From assembly GCA_020747045.1 (NCBI GenBank), contig JAGTJN010000018.1, positions 124,001 through 188,000 on the forward strand: a stretch of DNA of 64,000 nucleotides, read 5' to 3'. Both the position numbers and the translations under genes were made by a program. The notes under the pieces were generated by a model. It had not been told where the DNA came from. It saw only the letters and a list, made by a program, of their open reading frames with translations, and ran no database searches. Each line of letters begins with the position of its first letter. Position 1 is the first letter of the stretch. Of the stretch, positions 10,996 to 22,600 are shown one piece after another. This stretch comes from Phaeosphaeria sp. MPI-PUGE-AT-0046c. Taxonomy: Eukaryota; Ascomycota; Dothideomycetes; Pleosporales; Phaeosphaeriaceae.

Positions 10996-12849
10996 ATGTC
11001 CAGCGGCGTCGAAGTGTCCGGCAGCCAACGACGACCCGGCATCTGGTCCTACTTTAGCTTTCCAGGCCCCCGCCGTCGTGTTTCTGTCACCCTTCCGCGC
11101 AACTTCGACCCGAATCGCGACGCCGACCCCTTTGAGAAACCAGACCGACACTCGCAACGTCGGTCGACGAATCCAGACGGCTTCATGGGCGATCACAAAG
11201 GCAGCTCCATAATGAATCAGGGGCAGCGACTGCGGTATATCAAGACAGGTGGTGTCATTGCATTCATACTGCTCATACTGTACTTTGTTGCGCCGAGGGA
11301 TGGCTTGTCAAAAGGTAGGCGGCAGCCTAGAGATTCACAAAGACGAACTGACCATGTATGGTAGGACCGCTCTCCTCGGGAGGCAACACGGCTTCAGGAG
11401 ATGCGCAAGCGCAATGCACAAAGTCGTACTCCAAGGACAAGCCGCTGATCCAATACGCCCTCATGATTGACGCCGGCAGCCAAGGCTCCCGCATCCACGT
11501 CTACAAGTTCAACAACTGTGGCCCGAGCCCTGCGCTCGAGAACGAGGTGTTTGAGCAGACGGCAAAGAAGGAGAAGGGCGGCTCTGGACTGTCATCATAC
11601 GATGGCGATGCTGAGGCCGCAGCGAAGAGCTTGGATGTCCTCATGGACGTTGCCCTTCGTGAGGTTCCCAAGGAGTACCAAGGATGCACCCCAGTCGCTG
11701 TAAAGGCCACCGCTGGTCTCCGCAAGCTGGGCAAAGAGAAGAGCGAGAATACCCTCGGCGCCGTCCGTCGCCGCCTCGAAACCGTGTACCCCTTTCCCGT
11801 TGTCTCTAACGAGAAGGGCGGTGTGGAAGTCATGCCCGGCGAGATGGAGGGTGTCTACGCCTGGATCACCGTCAACTATCTTCTAGGCAAGATTGGCGGC
11901 CCTGACAAGACTCCCACAGCCGCTGTCCTCGATCTCGGCGGAGGCTCGACCCAGATCATCTTCGAGCCCACGTTCCCTGACGTCCCTCGCGGTGGCCTCC
12001 CCACCAAGCTCGCAGAGGGCGACCACAAGTACAGCCTCAGCTTCGGCGCGCGCGACTTCGCCCTCTACCAACACTCGTACTTGGGCTACGGTATCATGGA
12101 AGCGCGCAACAACCTCCACGCCACGCTCCTCGACTCGCTGTACCAAACAAACAAAGATTCGGGCTCAACCGACTACCTCAAACAACCCATCACCAACCCC
12201 TGCATCGCAGTAGGCATGTCTCGCGAAGTCGCCGTCTCCATGCCCGCCAGCCACCCCCTCGGTGCAACCGTCACCGTCAACATGACGGGCCCCGCCAACA
12301 GCGCACCCACGCAATGCCGCTACTGGGCCGAAAAGTCCCTGCACAAGGAAGACGAGTGCAAGCTCGCTCCCTGCGCTTTCCGCGGCATCTACCAGCCCCC
12401 CTTCGAGGCCACCTTTGCCCGCGAAGCCGTCTATCTGCTCTCCTACTTCTACGACCGCACCTCGGAGCTCGGCATGCCCGAGTCCTTTTCGATCCGCGAG
12501 CTGCAGGATCTCGCTGATAAGGTGTGCCGTGGCGAGGAAGGGTGGGAGGTGTTCAAGCCTGTGCCCAAGGCGATTGAAGAGCTCAAGGGACGTCCAGAGT
12601 GGTGTCTTGATTTGAACTTCCAGTTTAGCTTGCTGAGGAGCGGGTATGGGATGCCGATTGACAGGGAAGTGAGGATTGCGAAGAAGATTGCTGGCAATGA
12701 GTTGGGGTGGTGTCTGGGTGCGAGGTGAGTCTTTTTCTTCTCTCTTTACTGGGTGATGTGATTTCAAGTGCTGTGACTGACTTGATTCTAGTTTACCGCT
12801 TCTTGAGGCGAATTCGGGATGGACGTGCAAGATCCGCAAGGATCAGTAG
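10996..12849 (+). CDS. GDA1: Golgi guanosine-diphosphatase (GDA1/CD39 family)
   Basis: Three exons (10996-11314, 11365-12724, 12792-12849) give 578 residues. The protein is a type II membrane protein: a short basic cytosolic tail, one membrane anchor (about residues 77-95, VIAFILLILYFVA), then a lumenal apyrase domain. ACR1 is at about 142 (DAGSQGSRIHVYKF) and ACR4 at about 296 (DLGGGSTQI); ACR2 (KATAGLRKLG) and ACR3 (EGVYAW) lie between. It hydrolyses GDP to GMP in the Golgi lumen, which drives GDP-mannose import for mannosylation (family knowledge). The third exon is essential: it restores LPLLEANSGWTCK at the C-terminus, whereas stopping at 12728 would be a splice artefact. A single anchor favours Gda1 over Ynd1. 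The transposon ends only about 270 bp upstream. Confidence 0.93.
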
Positions 12850-13160
12850 GATGGGGCAGTGTGATGATGTGATCGAAATGCTCTTTCTTGCACGCTGTAT
12901 GTGTCGATGACGGAGAATGGAAAAGGGCGGTAAAGGCATTGGTAGGCGTTTATTGGAAACTCGTTCTTGTTGGCAGATTTGGATTGGATCGGATCGGATC
13001 GACCGCTGGTATTGATGAAGTAGAATACATAATCACAACGCAATTCAAGCTTCCAGTCATGATTCCAGAGAACAGAACATGCTTCTATGATCTTACATAT
13101 CTAATACAGGGTATTTCAAATAGACATTCGCCCACAAAACCTTCCTCGACACATCAGTCC
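12850..13160. other. Convergent spacer between GDA1 and CorA gene
   Basis: The two genes end toward each other, so this 311-bp spacer holds both 3' UTRs. A few GGATC-like repeats (about 12970-13000) are visible, and nothing else. Confidence 0.6.
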
Positions 13161-15240
13161 TCAAAATGAGCCGATCTGCCCTCTTGAGTACATTGTCTGT
13201 CGTCTCTTTGCCCTCTTCTCACCCGGCCCAGAGCCATCACTTCCCACATGCAACCCAATTCCCCCATTCGTAGCCATACCAATGCCCTGCGCAATCCCTC
13301 TCCCGCCAGCCCCATTTCCTCTCCTCCCTCTTCTCCGCTTGACCTCTCTCCTCTTCCACCTGCCCACCCACCTCTTCCACTTCCTCTTGACTGTGTTTGC
13401 CATCAACACCGCCACCGTCAAGATCATGACCGGGACCGCAATGATCCAAAAGAACGCATCGCTATGTTGCTGCACACCGCTGAAGCGCTCAAAATTCTGC
13501 CCAAAGTATCCTACCAGGAAGGTCAAGGGTAAGAAGAAGATGGTGACGGCGGTGAGGATCTTCATGGATTCGTTTTGGTAGGCGCCCATGACGTTGAAGA
13601 TGAGGTCGATGAGGGCGTCGGCGGCGCGTCTCATTTGGTCGACCGACGTGGTGAGCATTATGCAGTGGTCTTCGACGTCGCCGAGGTAGGTGTGTGCGAG
13701 AGGGGAGATGGTGATGCTGGACATGGTCTTGCGCGTTGCGAGATTGCTGTTTGACTGCGCCATCCAGCTCTGCGCCATGGGATCGGCTTTGTGGTCTCTC
13801 AGCGCATTGATGAGCGACACGATTGGCTGGATGGTGTTGCGGAGGATGGAGAGTTCGGATGTGAGCAGGTAGAGGAGCTGCGAATGCCCAATCTCGGGGT
13901 CGTCAAGGACGTCAAGTTCGAGCTCGCCCATGGCGTCTTCGTAGGCGGCGACGACGGGCATGGCGAGATCGATGATAGCGTCGATGATGGCTTGCACGAT
14001 CATGGTGCTGTCTTGGCTGCGCCGCAGGATGGTGTCCTCGGTGCGGAGGCGCTTGAGGATCATGTCTTCAACCTCGTCTGCCGAGTGCTCGAAGAAGGAA
14101 ATCACGCTGTTGTCGGCGAGCAGGAAGATGGAGACTTGCTCGACGCTGACGGTGAGGTGCTTGGGCGTGAGCGCGGAGTTCTGTTCCAGATACAGAATGC
14201 GGTCGACGTTTGGACCGCCTCGGTACCGCTGGAGAGTGCGGATATGTTCTGTGGAGAGAGGTGTGGGGATCTTGGAGATGCGGGTGCCGTCGAGATTCAG
14301 TGTATGCTTTTCGAAAGCGTGGAGAGAGTGCTCGATATCCTTTTCCTGCTTCTCACTGGCTGTCGGACGAAGCGCGGTCTTCATGGTTTTGAAAAAGCTC
14401 CTCTTCTTCTTGCTTTTCTTGGATACAGGGCGTGATCTCGAACGGGCGCGGGGGTGTCTGTGAGGCTCGTCGTCCGAATCAGAGTCGCTGCTGTCCGAGT
14501 CCTCGACTGGCGTGCGGACAAGTTTGGACAGTGTCATGAGTACTGAACTTGGTTAGCTTGGAAGACGCTGTGAGAGAGGGTGCACATGGCATGTGGGAGT
14601 GCTTACAGAATGCTTGATCTGAGTACCAATCGACCTTGGTGCGTCCTCTGTCACTCATCAAGTCCTCAATTGCAAGACGATGCAGCTGCTTGTGGTTGCC
14701 CAACATGCGAATGACGTCCCAGCTCAAGCCATTGACGTTGATCCATCGACAGGCCACCCAGGATTCTTTGGGCCGTTTGAGGAAGTCCTCGAGGGAGTCA
14801 TTGTCGAGCTCGTGGCACTCAATCCTTTCCAGGGAGAAGTCCACTACGGTAATCTGACATAGCGCATGCAGGTGGTGGTACTTGGAGGCGTCGGTATCGT
14901 TCTGCGTGTCGACACCGGGCTCTGCACCAGGCTCCTCCCATCTTGGGCGAGTGGGAGACTTGTAGTCGTCGTACTTCTTGACAGTATGCGAGCGGGTGAC
15001 GCGCCGGCGAAGGGTGTCGATGGAAGCGCGGTCGGGCGAGAGCAGGGCCTCAGGTGCGGCCGCAGTGGCTGTTGTTGACGAGACGGATCTTCCGCGACTC
15101 CTCTGGCCATCGAGCTGAGTGTCAATGGCTAGTCGGGCGGGCGTAGTGCCGTCGGTAGCTTGCGGCTGTGGAGAAGTTGGCGAGGCGGGTGCCGCAAAGT
15201 CTTGGACGCGGGTAGTGGAGTTATCCATCGGGGAGGCCAT
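13161..15240 (-). CDS. CorA-family divalent metal transporter with GQN in place of GMN
   Basis: Two exons (14607-15240 and 13161-14542, 64-bp intron) give 671 residues. The junction reads SDQAF/LLMTLSKLV, as expected in the family. Layout: a disordered Ser/Thr/Pro-rich N-terminus (1-110); a cytosolic domain with an acidic/basic insertion (about 215-270, EDSDSSDSDSDDEP then Lys/Arg-rich); a long helical region; and two C-terminal membrane helices (about 538-556 and 575-593) with a very basic tail. The signature Tyr-Gly-Met-Asn at the end of helix 1 reads YFGQN (559-561 = GQN, codons 13494-13502). Fungal relatives move Mg2+ or other divalent ions at plasma, vacuolar or mitochondrial membranes. 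The substitution may alter selectivity or function; the substrate cannot be assigned. Confidence 0.9.
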
Positions 15241-16781
15241 GCCGCCGTGGCAATGCAGATGGGGCAGGTTGAGGATAACTCGGCACGTTCGCTTTCATGG
15301 AGTTGAGTTTCGGCGTGGATGTTTAGGGCTGGCTGGCACTATGGTACGAGAAAAGAAAAGAGGCCCACAGGCCGGCAGGGAGGGCTGTCAGTGATGTGTT
15401 TACTCCTATTCACTGGATCTGGCGATCGCACTGACGCCTCAGCTACATGGGCGAAACAGCGCACACTCGAAACAGGGCGTCCTCAGCTGTGTAGCTCGGC
15501 CCGCCTCGACGAGCAGAGCATCACAACAGCAGTGGCAGGAATTCTACGAAAAGCTAGCTGCGGGTGACTCCCGTTGGAGCGGTACTAGACGGTAGCGTGG
15601 ACAGTCGGGTGCGAGCCACGGCGGTGGACTCGGACGGACGCCCGACTGCACACGTCGAGCCAGACGCACGAGACGAGATGAGATGAGATGAGATGTCGGA
15701 GAGGTCGATTGTCCTGTGTGCGCCGTCTGGCTCGTCGTGTGGCATGGTTCAGACGCCAAGTCTCCGCCCGGCGTGTGTCGCAGCCTCGTGCTGCCGGTGC
15801 TGGAGACGCTGCTGGAGACGCTTCACCAGCCCGCCACTGCACTGGTAGCAATGACGACCTAGTGAGGGCTGGCGAGCAGAGGAAATCTGGGTGACACGGC
15901 GCAAGCGATGCCATCGGACAGTCAGCACGGTCGGCTCAGCTGCAGTAGGCCGCCCATGGCAAACGCAGCCTCGAGGCCTTGCCCGTGTGCTGACTCCCAG
16001 GCGGCGGACAAAGCCGCCACTGCTTTGAAATGGCCGCGATGCATAGTTTATAACGCGCTGTGTGCGGCATTGTGCTGCTGCGTGTGATGCCTGTCGGACG
16101 TCGGTCGTGCTCTGGACGGCATGAATGGGTTCGAGACTGCCAAATCTGTTATTAGCTAGACTCCACTTTGCTAGCCCGCCGCCCATAGCCCATCACTCGC
16201 CCAACCGACACTCACCCCATCCATCCAACATACTTCACTCCCCTCACCCCCAGCCCGCATCGCAGCCAACGCATCACGAGACCCGCTGGAGCACTGCTGC
16301 GCGCCCACGCCTTCACGCCCGCCTGCTCGAGGGCGCTGCTCGCCACACGCTCCTGCCTTGGCGACTGCGACACCCGCACCCCGTCCCCTAATCACGGCGG
16401 ACGCATTGCAGCACGCATTCTCATCTCCCGCCCACCGCCCTCCGCCCATCACAGCACCCCTAATCGCCCTGTGCTGCTGCATAGTGCCTCTGCGGCCACC
16501 CAGTCCGGCTGTTCTCATCCCGCCCACCCTGTTGGCTCCCTTTCATCCTCGACCTCGCTCGACCGACCTCAGCATTTGCCCGCTCTTAGCCGCTGTCCCT
16601 GGCATTCCCTCGAGCACCCACTGCGACCTGTCACCAACCCCGTGCTCTACGGCCTTCATCGCGCACCTACGCTCGTCGTGAAGTGTCTGTCGGTTGCCTG
16701 CGCCCACACCCCGTGTGCTTGCTGCTGCCACTTGGCCCAACGTCCGCTCCCCATCAGCTACGGCCCCATACAGCATCCAAC
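15241..16781. other. Divergent promoter region, no gene seen
   Basis: 1.5 kb lie between two divergently transcribed genes. The part nearest 16781 (from about 16180) is strikingly C-rich and pyrimidine-rich (many CCC/CAC/CTC runs), like a long fungal 5' UTR. Open frames here are low-complexity shadows. A short GAGAT repeat lies at 15675-15695. Confidence 0.55.
15675..15695. repeat. GAGAT pentamer microsatellite
   Basis: Four tandem copies of GAGAT plus one base in the divergent CorA/samB spacer. Confidence 0.8.
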
Positions 16782-18623
16782 ATGCGTGAGGTCAACTTCA
16801 GCATCCCCAACGCCAACAAGGCCTCGGTCGGCATCACCACGGCGCTGTACGACCGCCGCGCCCTCGACTGCACTTCGACCCTCCCGCTCATCAACTCGCT
16901 CAACCACCTCGCATACCTCACCACATCCTCTGCCCGGATACGCGACATTCTCACCGTCGACGGCGGCATCGAGCGTCTGATATGCATCCTCAAGGAGGGC
17001 CGCAGCAAGGACATGATGGACATGTGGAAGTGGAATCTGGCCTTTCAGTGCATCTTCAACATTGGCGTGCGAGGCTCTGAGAACGTCAGGACCCGTGTAG
17101 TCGAGGCCGACATGGTCCCTGTCATCGCTACCATCCTCGACAACTACATCAAGGTCGTCGACAAGTGCAAAGCGCGAGCCGAAGCCGAGCTGCACCGTTC
17201 CGCCCGTGTCGGCACCTCGAGCAAACATCACTCGCGCCTTGGCGACATGGCTTCTGGATCCACACATCGATCAGAGCGTTCCTCGCGGCGTTCCATCCCG
17301 CCGCCCATCGAGATTCCACAGGCCTTCGCACAAGCGCAGGCCGACTCACATACTGGCGATGCCACACCCACCCCGGCCTTTTCGCTCAGCTCGCCTCCCG
17401 AACGCACAACCTTCAACCGCAACCGACCTTCCCACCACCATCACCACCGGAGCCATGAAGGCCGAGCACAGCTTTTTGGTGCCGTGGGCAACACCACGCG
17501 CGGGCTCGGACAGCCCCTTGTCACAGCGCTGCCATCCATGGACGCAACTGCCGATGCTTTTGCACTGCGGCCCGTGCGTGACGCCGATCGGCTGCCATCG
17601 ATGCTCCCCGCTCTGCAAGGGGAGATCACTTCCCAACCAGAATCGCCCACCACGCCGAGCGCTCCACCAGCACGTCAAACTAGCCCACGAACGGGAGCTT
17701 TGCGGCCTCGACGCCGACCTTCGATTCGACACCAGCTGTCCCAATCTGGCGAGTCTGATATCGAGCAGCAAAACGACATTGTGCCCGACAATGCTACGGT
17801 GGCAGGCCCCGTGAACGAACCTATTGTCGGCATCCAGAGCAACGAGATCAACATGGCGGACATTGTCGACAACGCAGAGATGCTGGATGCGGGCACAACC
17901 CCTGTTCCAATTGCAGCACCATCTGAGGGCACCGACGAGAACAACGAGACATTCAATATTACGCACCGCCCAGCTCTCGACGGCAGCCTCATCAACCCAA
18001 CCAACACACCGCCAAACAATCCCATCACTGGCTTCTCACCCATGCAGCCAGCTATCAACGTTGTCAACACCAACCCACCGCCTGCATGGTACCCTCGCTA
18101 CGCTCAAGACCGCAATGCCACAGCTGGTGCACTCGCCGCCATGCCCCGCGACGAGGATGTCCTCATGTCACTGCAATTGCTCGCATACGTCTCGAAATAT
18201 TGCAACCTCCGCTCCTATTTCCAGAAGTCTCACCTGGTTCCCAAATTGAGGATCGGCACTGACCTAGATCTCCTTGACGGAGAAGGACCATCGGTCGAAA
18301 TCAAGGAGGACGAGGACGAGCTCGAAGAGTATGAGCTGCCCGACGACTTCAACATCTTCCCCCTCGTGGAGCAATTCACTGTGCGACACCACACCTCAGA
18401 CATGCAGTACTGGGCGAGCGTGGTGATGCGCAACCTTTGCCGAAAGGACGACTCACGCGGAGGCATTCGACAATGCGCACACTACCGATGTGGTCGCTGG
18501 GAGGAGTACACTCGGCAATTTGCCAAGTGTCGCCGCTGCCGGCGCACAAAGTACTGCAGCAAAGAGTGCCAGAAGAGTGCGTGGGTCTTCCACCGCCACT
18601 GGTGTGTGGCTGCTACATCGTGA
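16782..18623 (+). CDS. samB: MYND zinc-finger protein, samB/MUB1 family
   Basis: A single exon of 613 residues starts MREVNFSIPNANKASVGITT. The open frame extends further upstream, but that part is low-complexity Cys/Pro sequence and this ATG fits the family. The N-terminal 150 residues form an Armadillo-like helical region (ILTVDGGIERLICILKEG and following). A disordered Ser/Pro/Thr-rich middle follows, then a conserved helical segment (DEDVLMSLQLLAYVSKYCNLR). At the C-terminus is a MYND finger with paired cysteines (CRRCRRTKYCSKECQ..W..H..WC). Yeast Mub1 partners the Ubr2 ubiquitin ligase in Rpn4 turnover; Aspergillus samB affects nuclear positioning and conidiophore morphogenesis (family knowledge). 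The orthologue call rests on architecture and the MYND position. Confidence 0.88.
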   Translation: MREVNFSIPNANKASVGITTALYDRRALDCTSTLPLINSLNHLAYLTTSSARIRDILTVDGGIERLICILKEGRSKDMMDMWKWNLAFQCIFNIGVRGSENVRTRVVEADMVPVIATILDNYIKVVDKCKARAEAELHRSARVGTSSKHHSRLGDMASGSTHRSERSSRRSIPPPIEIPQAFAQAQADSHTGDATPTPAFSLSSPPERTTFNRNRPSHHHHHRSHEGRAQLFGAVGNTTRGLGQPLVTALPSMDATADAFALRPVRDADRLPSMLPALQGEITSQPESPTTPSAPPARQTSPRTGALRPRRRPSIRHQLSQSGESDIEQQNDIVPDNATVAGPVNEPIVGIQSNEINMADIVDNAEMLDAGTTPVPIAAPSEGTDENNETFNITHRPALDGSLINPTNTPPNNPITGFSPMQPAINVVNTNPPPAWYPRYAQDRNATAGALAAMPRDEDVLMSLQLLAYVSKYCNLRSYFQKSHLVPKLRIGTDLDLLDGEGPSVEIKEDEDELEEYELPDDFNIFPLVEQFTVRHHTSDMQYWASVVMRNLCRKDDSRGGIRQCAHYRCGRWEEYTRQFAKCRRCRRTKYCSKECQKSAWVFHRHWCVAATS

Positions 18624-19667
18624 GGAGGACACCAATTCCTACCTCTGTTTCGTTAATCATCATCGTCACTGGATCTACCATTGGCCGCATACTGCATGGC
18701 GTTTGGCTTACTACAACCTGGAAAGTTTCATAATTAATGAGCGACACGATTACCCGATACCAGAACAAATTGCTTTCAAGGAACATCTACGGAAAGAGGA
18801 TTTGCAAATAAGGGGGTCAGCCGTGGCTCATGCGAGCCCGCTGGATCCTGGCTTTATACCACATCACTAGTTGGCGTACAGTATTTTTAGTTGCATGGAT
18901 GGCCTGGATTGCTTCTGGAACAGCGCATAGCGTGTTCCATGCATTTAAATGGTATTTTGTACCTCTTTCATATCTTGCTGTATTCAACCGTTGCGTGCGA
19001 TACCATCATTAGTCTTAGTCATTAGCATAGCATTGCCTATTGTTTCACTCCATTTGGACATGATCTGCCGTGCCGTGTCGTCCTCAAGTGGCCAAGATGC
19101 AGTCATTTCCGCCGCGGCTGTGTTCATTATGCCCAGACCGGGGTCAGGTAGGCCCACCAACACCGGCCTGCAGGAGAGCGCATGCACGGAGTTTCAGCAA
19201 GCGCGCGTGTCCAGAACCGCTCCAGAGGGCCGCCGTCTGGGGCAGTCAGAAGCCTGGTGCTGATAGCGCGGTGGGTTGGAGGCTTGCAGTGTTGTGGGGA
19301 AGGCGACGTCAGTCCTGAAATAGACATTTGACGGGCTGCCGGGATTGGTCTTTCCTCGGAAGTGCAATGAGATCTTGGTTCAGCTCATGTGGCTTGCGCC
19401 AGCAGAACGCCTGATCGCGAAGCGATCTAACAACGTGCGCAGTCCTCAGAAGCATGCAGGAGCGCCGCTGGAACCACTTTCTTGACCAGTCCGCAAGAAT
19501 CGCTGTGTCTGATTTGGAGAGCGTCGAGAGCGCCACGTAATCGCTTGGAGGCGTTGCAGACTCGACAAGCCGCTAGATCTCCGACGCGGTCCAGCTTATA
19601 CGAACAGGAAGGCTGGGTTCTGGCTGTCTTGGTTTCTTTCTTCCCATGAGACAAATGGTTACGAACA
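18624..19667. other. Intergenic region, no gene seen
   Basis: Holds the samB 3' UTR and the upstream region of the P4-ATPase gene. Only short unrelated open frames are present. Confidence 0.6.
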
Positions 19668-22600
19668 ATGTCCGGAGCAGGAGACCCTCCAAGCGGCGGC
19701 ATACGACGTCGACATTCGGCACCGCATGACGATGACGAACTGTCTCCCGCGACCCTGAGCGCAGCGGAAAGCGCGACTGCGTCATATACGATACCACAAC
19801 CCCAGATCCCGATAGACGCGACACCGATTGCGCGAACATCCGCTGTCGAAAATGCGCCACGACCCTCCATCGCGCGGCCCTCCTCCGATGGCCCATCTCG
19901 GGTGCGGTTTTCGACCGATGTTGAGAGACAGGCCGCCGGGCTGCCTTACACGGCGGGGAATAGCAAGACTGCGAAAGATGGGAGTGCACACCATGGGAAG
20001 GGTTCAGGATCAGGGAAGCGATCTGGAACGCCGGACTTGACTGTAGAGACGAGTGAGGTGTCGCCAGAGGGTGAAGGTGAAGGTTCGGGGTACAAGGCTG
20101 GCGCGTCCGCATCACTCCCTCCTCCACGAAGTACGGGAAATCGCTCGCCACTATCGCCCACGTCTCGCAATCGAGGATATTCTCTGCGCAGCTCGTTGTT
20201 CAGGAAGAATGTCCACGATCACAACCAGCCTGACACCAGCATCGAGCTTGACGAGGGTGTGGGCAATGCAAGAGCCGGGATGAGACCAATCGCCGAGTCG
20301 AGTAGCAGAGATTCGTCGCCAAAGGGCGGAGATGCAATTGTGCACATTGCTCCCGCTCATGTCGACTACGGCTCTGAAGCTTCTAGTCTTGGCAAATCGA
20401 AGCTTGGTAAAGGGCCAATTGCACTGTCAAACTACAACGAATGGCTGCACAGCAAAGGTTCAGGAAGACGAGAGACTGCTGCGAAGAAGATCCGCGACGT
20501 TGCAGAGCAGGCTCGCAAATTTGTGTTTCGCATCAAAGACGTGCCACCCAGTAAAGATGGTAGACACATCACTGTGAAAACAACCTCTGGAGAACCGCTT
20601 ACTGATGAACGGACCAACCAACCATATACTAGCAACTGGATCAGATCTACACGATATTCAGCTTGGAATTTTGTACCACGACAGCTTGTGGCCCAGTTCT
20701 CCAAACTTGCTAATTTCTACTTTCTTGTCATTTCTATTCTTCAGATGATACCCGGTCTCAGTACCACTGGTACATACACGACCATTATACCTTTGATGTT
20801 CTTCGTCACGCTTTCTATTGCTAAGGAGGGTTACGACGACCTGCGGAGGTATCGACTCGATAAGGCAGAGAACAGGCGAGAGGCAAAGGTGTTACGTGTC
20901 AGCCCACGTGAACTTCTCGCTCAGAACGACGGCTCCTCGGGACAGACTCAGCCCGAGATCATGAACTGGGAAACCATCAAGTGGCAGGACATCAACGTTG
21001 GAGACATTATCAGATTGGACCGCGACGAGGCGGCACCAGCGGACCTGGCGCTGTTGCATTCTAGTGGCGAGAACAATGTCGCTTTTGTCGAGACCATGGC
21101 TCTGGATGGCGAGACAAACCTCAAGAGCAAACAAACGCCAGCTTCTATATCCAAGACCGTCGTTGAGCCGCACAATGTGACCGCGTTGGACGCAGAAATT
21201 GTGGTTGAGGACCCGAGCACAGATCTGTACTCGTTCGAGGGACGAGTAACTGTCAAGGAAAAGCAAGCTCCCTTGACGCTTAACGAGATCATTTTTCGTG
21301 GGAGCGTCTTGCGGAATACGCCTGACGCGATGGGTATGGTCATCTACTCGGGAGAAGAATGCCGCATTCGCATGAACGCCAACAAGAATCCGCGCATCAA
21401 AGCCCCTGCCCTGCAAGGTTTGGTCAATCGCATCGTCATTCTCATCGTCTTCTTCGTCTTGGCTTTATCCATCTTCAACGCAGTCGCATATCGCATTTGG
21501 CGACGCAACGAAAACGACTTCTTCTATCTTTCCGGTGCATCGGTCGCTTTCTTCCCAAGTTTGACCGCCTTCATTATCATGTTCAACACCATGATTCCGC
21601 TGTCGCTATATGTCAGCTTGGAAATTGTCAAGCTTGCGCAAATGTTCTTTCTCCACACCGACGTCGACATGTTCGATCCCATCTCCAACACACCTTGCGA
21701 GCCGAGAACCTCGACCATCAACGAAGAGCTCGGTCAAGTCAGCTACGTCTTCTCAGACAAGACAGGCACCCTTACAGACAACTCCATGAAATTCCGTAAA
21801 TTGAGCGTAGCGGGCGTGGCTTGGCTGCATGATGCCGATCTACAGAAAGAGAAGAAGAAGTTGATTCACAAGACGAGGAAGAAGGGCAAACAAACTGCCA
21901 AGGGTAGGAAGAGCTTGCGTTCTGCCAAGGATGTCCCACCAGAGGAAGCTTTGACGCCGACGCAAGAAGCTGAAGAGCAAGTCGAAGCTGTTGAAAATGA
22001 GCCGGAGACGAATTGGCGATCGACAGCACACGGACGGCCAAATTTAGTAGCACAAACAGTTCGCGAACTGCGCACTCAGGACATGCTGCAGTACATTCAA
22101 CAAAAGCCCTACACTCCCTTCTCGAGGAAGGCGCGCATGTTCCTGCTTTCGCTAGCACTTTGTCACACCTGTCTTCCAGAAGTGCAGGAGAATGGTGAGA
22201 CGCACTTCATGGCATCTTCGCCTGATGAGCTTGCTTTAGTCCAGGCTGCTCAGGACATGGGATTCCTGCTCATCAATCGTGATGTGCATACAATCACCCT
22301 CAAGATTCCAGGTCTTGATGGACAATCGACTTCCGAAACATACGAGATTCTGGACGTGATCGAATTTTCAAGTAAGCGGAAGAGGATGTCCATCATTTTA
22401 CGCTTCCCTGATGGCCGCATTTGTGTTATATGCAAAGGCGCAGACTCGATTGTCATGCAGCGCTTAAGACTTGCTGATCTTGCAAACAAGAAGATGGTTG
22501 AGATTGAGCGCAAGGCAAATCAACGCAAGAGTTTCGAGGCGCAGCAGGCAATCGCACGTATGAGCGAGCAGAATGAGCGAAGAAGTAGCGTCATAGGTCG

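Noticed and set aside
12165..12839. 224-codon minus-strand frame across GDA1
   Set aside because: Antisense shadow of the apyrase domain, rich in Gly/Val/Glu as expected from codon mirroring.
13791..14435. 214-codon plus-strand frame across the CorA gene
   Set aside because: Antisense shadow of a well-conserved coding exon.
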